From the NCBI RefSeq assembly GCF_024436065.1, contig NZ_JANFNS010000011.1, positions 1 through 51,917 of the forward strand: a stretch of DNA of 51,917 nucleotides. The letters are read 5' to 3'. Under the pieces are notes generated by a model. It did no database searches, was not told the origin of the DNA, and saw only the letters and a program-made list of their open reading frames with translations. The position numbers and the translations under genes are program-made. This document shows positions 48,000-51,917 of this stretch, one piece after another (the stretch's first letter is position 1; each line of letters begins with the position of its first letter). This DNA is from Saccharibacillus sp. JS10. GTDB taxonomy: Bacteria; Bacillota; Bacilli; Paenibacillales; Paenibacillaceae.

Positions 48000-48476
48000 A
48001 TGAGCGATAAAGAGGTTATTCTCACCCCGGACGGGCTGAAAAAACTGGAAGACGAGTTGGAAAACCTGAAATCTGTAAAACGCCGCGAAGTGGCGGAACG
48101 GATTAAAGTTGCAATCGGCTACGGAGACATCAGCGAAAACTCCGAATACGAAGATGCCAAAAACGAACAAGCTTTCATCGAAGGCCGAGTGATTACATTA
48201 GAAAAAATGCTGCGCAACGCACGAATCATCAATGCCGATGAAATCGGTACAGATGTCGTAAGCGTAGGATCCACAGTTGTGGTAAAAGATGTAGAGTTCG
48301 GAGACGAGATGGAATACGCGATCGTAGGTTCAGCAGAATCGAACCCATTGGAGAATCGTATTTCGAACGAAAGCCCAGTTGGAAGTGCCCTTCTCGGTAA
48401 ATCCAAAGGCGACAAAGTAGACGTTAACGTTCCTGCTGGCGTTCTGCAATACGAAATCATCGACATCAGAAAATAA
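48000..48476 (+). CDS. greA: Transcription elongation factor GreA
   Basis: Encodes 158 residues from ATG 48000 (AGGAGA about 10 bases upstream); a longer frame to 47952 has an ATG at 47979 that sits before that site. GreA rescues backtracked RNA polymerase by stimulating transcript cleavage. The N-terminal coiled coil carries [19 protein letters not shown] (about 8-26) and the tip acidic residues in [17 protein letters not shown] (about 40-56). The C-terminal FKBP-like domain has [27 protein letters not shown] and YEIIDI. Own promoter, own terminator. Confidence 0.97.
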   Translation: MSDKEVILTPDGLKKLEDELENLKSVKRREVAERIKVAIGYGDISENSEYEDAKNEQAFIEGRVITLEKMLRNARIINADEIGTDVVSVGSTVVVKDVEFGDEMEYAIVGSAESNPLENRISNESPVGSALLGKSKGDKVDVNVPAGVLQYEIIDIRK

Positions 48477-48518
48477 TTTATTTCGAAACAAGGTGCCGCC
48501 TGGCATCTTCGGAATCTG

Positions 48519-48571
48519 AACTTCCTGTAATCGTTTTGGCTGGTGCCTAAGCGAATGCAGGAAGTTTTTTG
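48519..48571 (+). terminator. Branched intrinsic terminator of greA
   Basis: AACTTCCTG (48519-48527) pairs with CAGGAAGTT (48558-48566); inside it GGC-TGGT-GCC forms a second stem. Six T residues follow. Confidence 0.75.
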
Positions 48572-48624
48572 TTTCAAAAGCTTGTCAAACGTAGATATAA
48601 GCAACAAGGTGTAAGCTTTCGCGG

Positions 48625-48654
48625 TTGACGGATAAGGCGATTTGGAACGATAAT
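48625..48654 (+). promoter_or_regulatory. Candidate lysS promoter
   Basis: TTGACG (48625-48630), 18 bases, GATAAT (48649-48654). The leader would be about 70 bases and shows no T-box motifs. Confidence 0.6.
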
Positions 48655-48669
48655 ATAGGTTGACGATAA

Positions 48670-50241
<1,572 letters not shown>

Positions 50242-50254
50242 TCCATATCCAAAT

Positions 50255-50293
50255 AAAAAAGAGAAGGCGCATATCGCGCCTTCTCTTTTTTTT
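50255..50293. terminator. Bidirectional terminator between lysS and the TetR gene
   Basis: AAAAAAGAGAAGGCGC pairs perfectly with GCGCCTTCTCTTTTTT, leaving T-runs on both strands. Confidence 0.95.
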
Positions 50294-50323
50294 ATACTCC
50301 TTTCTATTTTGAGTGGGGTTATC

Positions 50324-50923
50324 CTACTTCAACTTTGTACATAAAGAATCTACATAATCATCCAACAGCTTTCTCATCTCGTTCGAAGGCATTCGCTCTG
50401 GATAAGTCAGCCCTTGCAAAGCTACCCCGTCTACAAAGACATGCATCCGCTTCGCTTCTTCTTCAATATCCAATCGTTCCGAAGCGTAACCGTGTTCAAC
50501 CAGCCTTTTTGTGACCAGCAGCATTGCCGAACGTAATTCTTCATAGACTCGGTCGGCATGATCGCGCAGCGAAGGCTCAGATAATGATTTGGAGACGAAT
50601 GCGAGCCACACTTCCATCTCGGAACGGCTGTCTTCATGTAAAGGAACCAGTTCTCTCAATATATCTTTCGCAACCTCAATCATCGGGCGGTCAAAAGACA
50701 ACGAATAGAGCCGAGCCGTTACCCGTTCAGAGACTAAACCCATAGAGAAAGAAAACAACTCTGCTTGAGTAGAAAAGTAATGTCGCATGGATCCTGGCGA
50801 AATCCCAGCTTCTTGAGCAACGTTACGTACCGAAGCGTTTTCGATTCCTTCGCGGCGAATGACTCGCCATGCCGCTTCAGCGACTTTTATTTTTTGTTGT
50901 TCATGATCGACAATTTTTGGCAT
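50324..50923 (-). CDS. TetR/AcrR-family transcriptional regulator
   Basis: Encodes 199 residues. The N-terminal helix-turn-helix domain (about 10-57) has VAEAAWRVIRREGIENASVR and NVAQEAGISPGSMRHYFSTQ, typical of TetR. The C-terminal two thirds are helical and would hold the ligand pocket and dimer interface (for example DYVDSLCTKL at the end). MPKIVDHEQQ is the usual start of a PksA/BetI-like group. Its GAGGT ribosome binding site abuts ATG 50923, which is unusually tight and implies weak translation. It is divergent from the membrane protein at 51025, with two operator-like dyads between them. The inducer is unknown. Confidence 0.92.
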   Translation of the reverse strand: MPKIVDHEQQKIKVAEAAWRVIRREGIENASVRNVAQEAGISPGSMRHYFSTQAELFSFSMGLVSERVTARLYSLSFDRPMIEVAKDILRELVPLHEDSRSEMEVWLAFVSKSLSEPSLRDHADRVYEELRSAMLLVTKRLVEHGYASERLDIEEEAKRMHVFVDGVALQGLTYPERMPSNEMRKLLDDYVDSLCTKLK

Positions 50924-50963
50924 ACCTCGATTATAGCATCATAAATATAATACTTCTCTTTTT

Positions 50964-50977
50964 AATACAATCGTGTT
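50964..50977. promoter_or_regulatory. Operator-like dyad 1 of the TetR pair
   Basis: AATACAATCGTGTT, a near-palindrome matching dyad 2 (shared pattern AATACAA-NN-GTRTT). It overlaps a possible TTGTAT -35 box for the TetR gene on the - strand. Confidence 0.6.
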
Positions 50978-50992
50978 ATTATAATTTTATAA

Positions 50993-51006
50993 AATACAAC
51001 TGTATT
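50993..51006. promoter_or_regulatory. Operator-like dyad 2 of the TetR pair
   Basis: AATACA-AC-TGTATT is a perfect palindrome starting 29 bases after dyad 1. It lies just downstream of TATAAA (50988-50993) that may serve as the -10 box of the membrane protein gene, so binding here would block it. Confidence 0.65.
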
Positions 51007-51024
51007 AAAAAGGAGGCGTTTAAG

Positions 51025-51567
51025 ATGGGGTGGTTGATTGTCGCCTGTGAGGTCGGGTTTTGGGTGATTGTATTGTCGGGTCTATTCACTCGGTATATAT
51101 GGAAGAAAAACAAAGCAGGAGCAATCTTGTTGCTAATGACTCCCGTGGTCGATCTTATTTTACTTGCCGCAACCGTAATCGATATTAGACAAGGCGGAGA
51201 AGCAACTTTCGTTCACGGGCTAGCAGCCGTTTATCTAGGAGCAACCGTAGCATTTGGGCATCGAATGATTAAATGGGCAGACGAACGTTTTGCTTATCGA
51301 TATGGTAATGGGCCGAAGCCGATCGAAAAACCTAAAACCGGACGAGCACATGCTACTAGACAGCGTCAGGATTGGTATCGACATCTTTTGGCTTGGACAA
51401 TCGGTATTGTTCTATTAGTAGGAATGATTGGGTTGATTGGAGATTCCAATAAGTCTGAATCATTAGAGTCATGGATTTATCGTTGGAGCTTGATCTTAGC
51501 CATCGACTTCGTTATTAGCTTTAGCTACACGCTATGGCCAAGAAAGTCTACTACGTCTAACTCGTAG
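51025..51567 (+). CDS. Four-helix membrane protein next to the TetR regulator
   Basis: Encodes 180 residues from ATG 51025, with AAAAGGAGG at 51007-51015; a longer frame to 50869 runs through the regulatory region and is rejected. Four membrane segments are seen: about 1-22 (GWLIVACEVGFWVIVLSGLF), 32-51 (GAILLLMTPVVDLILLAATV), 122-141 (LLAWTIGIVLLVGMIGLIG) and 152-173. Segment 62-80 is moderately hydrophobic and could add one more. A basic loop (GPKPIEKPKTGRAHATRQ) separates the halves. It is likely the target of the divergent TetR protein, as is common for membrane transport or protection functions. Its own function is unknown. Confidence 0.88.
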   Translation: MGWLIVACEVGFWVIVLSGLFTRYIWKKNKAGAILLLMTPVVDLILLAATVIDIRQGGEATFVHGLAAVYLGATVAFGHRMIKWADERFAYRYGNGPKPIEKPKTGRAHATRQRQDWYRHLLAWTIGIVLLVGMIGLIGDSNKSESLESWIYRWSLILAIDFVISFSYTLWPRKSTTSNS

Positions 51568-51652
51568 AAGAGATCAGAACTCGTATTTGGTAATGCAATT
51601 GATAAGAAATGAAAGGAATTAGCGTATGTATAATCTTTTATACAAAAAATGC
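51568..51652 (+). other. Gap between the membrane protein gene and the rRNA promoters
   Basis: No gene or clear terminator. The A/T-rich bases at about 51627-51650 lie directly upstream of the first rRNA promoter and may act as an UP element. Confidence 0.4.
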
Positions 51653-51681
51653 TTGCTTTCTTGAAACCAGCGTGATATATT
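51653..51681 (+). promoter_or_regulatory. rRNA operon promoter P1
   Basis: TTGCTT (51653-51658), 17 bases, TATATT (51676-51681), with A/T-rich DNA upstream. Confidence 0.75.
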
Positions 51682-51790
51682 CTAAGAACGGCCTTGCGAG
51701 AGCAACCGTGGCGTTCGAACTTTCGAGCCAGCCTAATTGAGATCGATATTGCGCTTTGAAAAAAGCGAAATAAAAGATTTAAAAAAAGAC

Positions 51791-51819
51791 TTGCAAAACG
51801 AAAACGAACGTGCTAATAT
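51791..51819 (+). promoter_or_regulatory. rRNA operon promoter P2
   Basis: TTGCAA (51791-51796), 17 bases, TAATAT (51814-51819), preceded by an A-tract. The 138-base spacing from P1 and the form are typical of Firmicutes rrn operons. Confidence 0.85.
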
Positions 51820-51825
51820 ATAAGA

Positions 51826-51917
51826 GTTGCTGCTGCGAGAGAAACATTGAGCGGCAGAAACGAAAATCAAGTGTTTGTTCCTTGAAAACTGAACAGTAAG
51901 TGAGTCGCGATCATGCA
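51826..51917 (+). other. 16S rRNA leader (operon continues beyond the window)
   Basis: The sequence TTGTTCCTTGAAAACTGAAC at 51874-51893 is the spacer/boxA-like motif that precedes rRNA genes in many Firmicutes. The mature 16S start motif is not yet reached at the window edge. lysS followed by an rrn operon is also the order in B. subtilis. Confidence 0.85.

Overview
The window is a stretch of a low-to-moderate G+C Firmicutes chromosome that follows the origin-proximal order of Bacillus subtilis from yaaO-tmk to lysS and an rRNA operon. The darA-yaaR-holB-ricT-yabA run, the AbrB homologue with a Cys-rich C-terminus, prsA-type foldase directly behind mfd, HU between mazG and rqcP, and greA ahead of lysS are arrangements I associate with Paenibacillaceae. 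Assignment to that family is an inference from gene order and protein sequence; I cannot name a species. Nearly all genes are on the + strand, as expected for the leading strand near the origin.

Layout. 1-1330: a small lipoprotein and a divergently read membrane protein of unknown function, sharing one terminator. 1525-8777: yaaO, tmk, darA, yaaR, holB, ricT, yabA, trmN6 and rsmI (DNA replication and its control, c-di-AMP sensing, RNA modification). 8778-9300: a short tandem repeat, stacked inverted repeats and abrB on the - strand. 9623-14102: an HD-domain phosphohydrolase, tatD, a c-di-AMP (ydaO-yuaA) riboswitch with a terminator, and the RpfB/YabE-type cell-wall protein it controls. 14297-18199: rnmV, ksgA, veg, ispE, purR. 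18541-27203: spoVG with a sigma-H-type promoter, glmU, prs, a small unknown gene, pth, mfd, prsA. 27362-36000: a MurJ/SpoVB-type flippase, yabN, HU, rqcP, divIC, yabR, a YabT-type kinase, tilS, hprT. 36135-41451: ftsH, coaX, hslO, a 50-residue gene on the - strand, cysK. 41610-47502: the folate cluster pabB-pabA-pabC-folP-folB-folK followed by dusB. 48000-50241: greA and lysS, each with its own promoter and terminator. 50324-51567: a divergent TetR regulator/membrane protein pair with two matching operator-like palindromes. 51653-end: the tandem promoters and leader of an rRNA operon whose 16S gene must begin just outside the window.

The most notable features are absences. At six places where B. 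subtilis (and, as far as I recall, spore-forming Paenibacillus) carries sporulation genes, this genome goes straight to the next housekeeping gene: yabG, sspF, fin, spoVT, yabP-yabQ and spoIIE are all missing, while transition-state and vegetative genes (abrB, spoVG with its sigma-H-type promoter, veg, yabT) remain. This suggests a lineage that has lost sporulation. metS, yazA, ridA, ctc and yazB are also missing from their usual slots. Two other points stand out: c-di-AMP signalling appears twice (DarA and the riboswitch before yabE), and greA has a leader of about 320 bases with several hairpins that I could not match to a known element.
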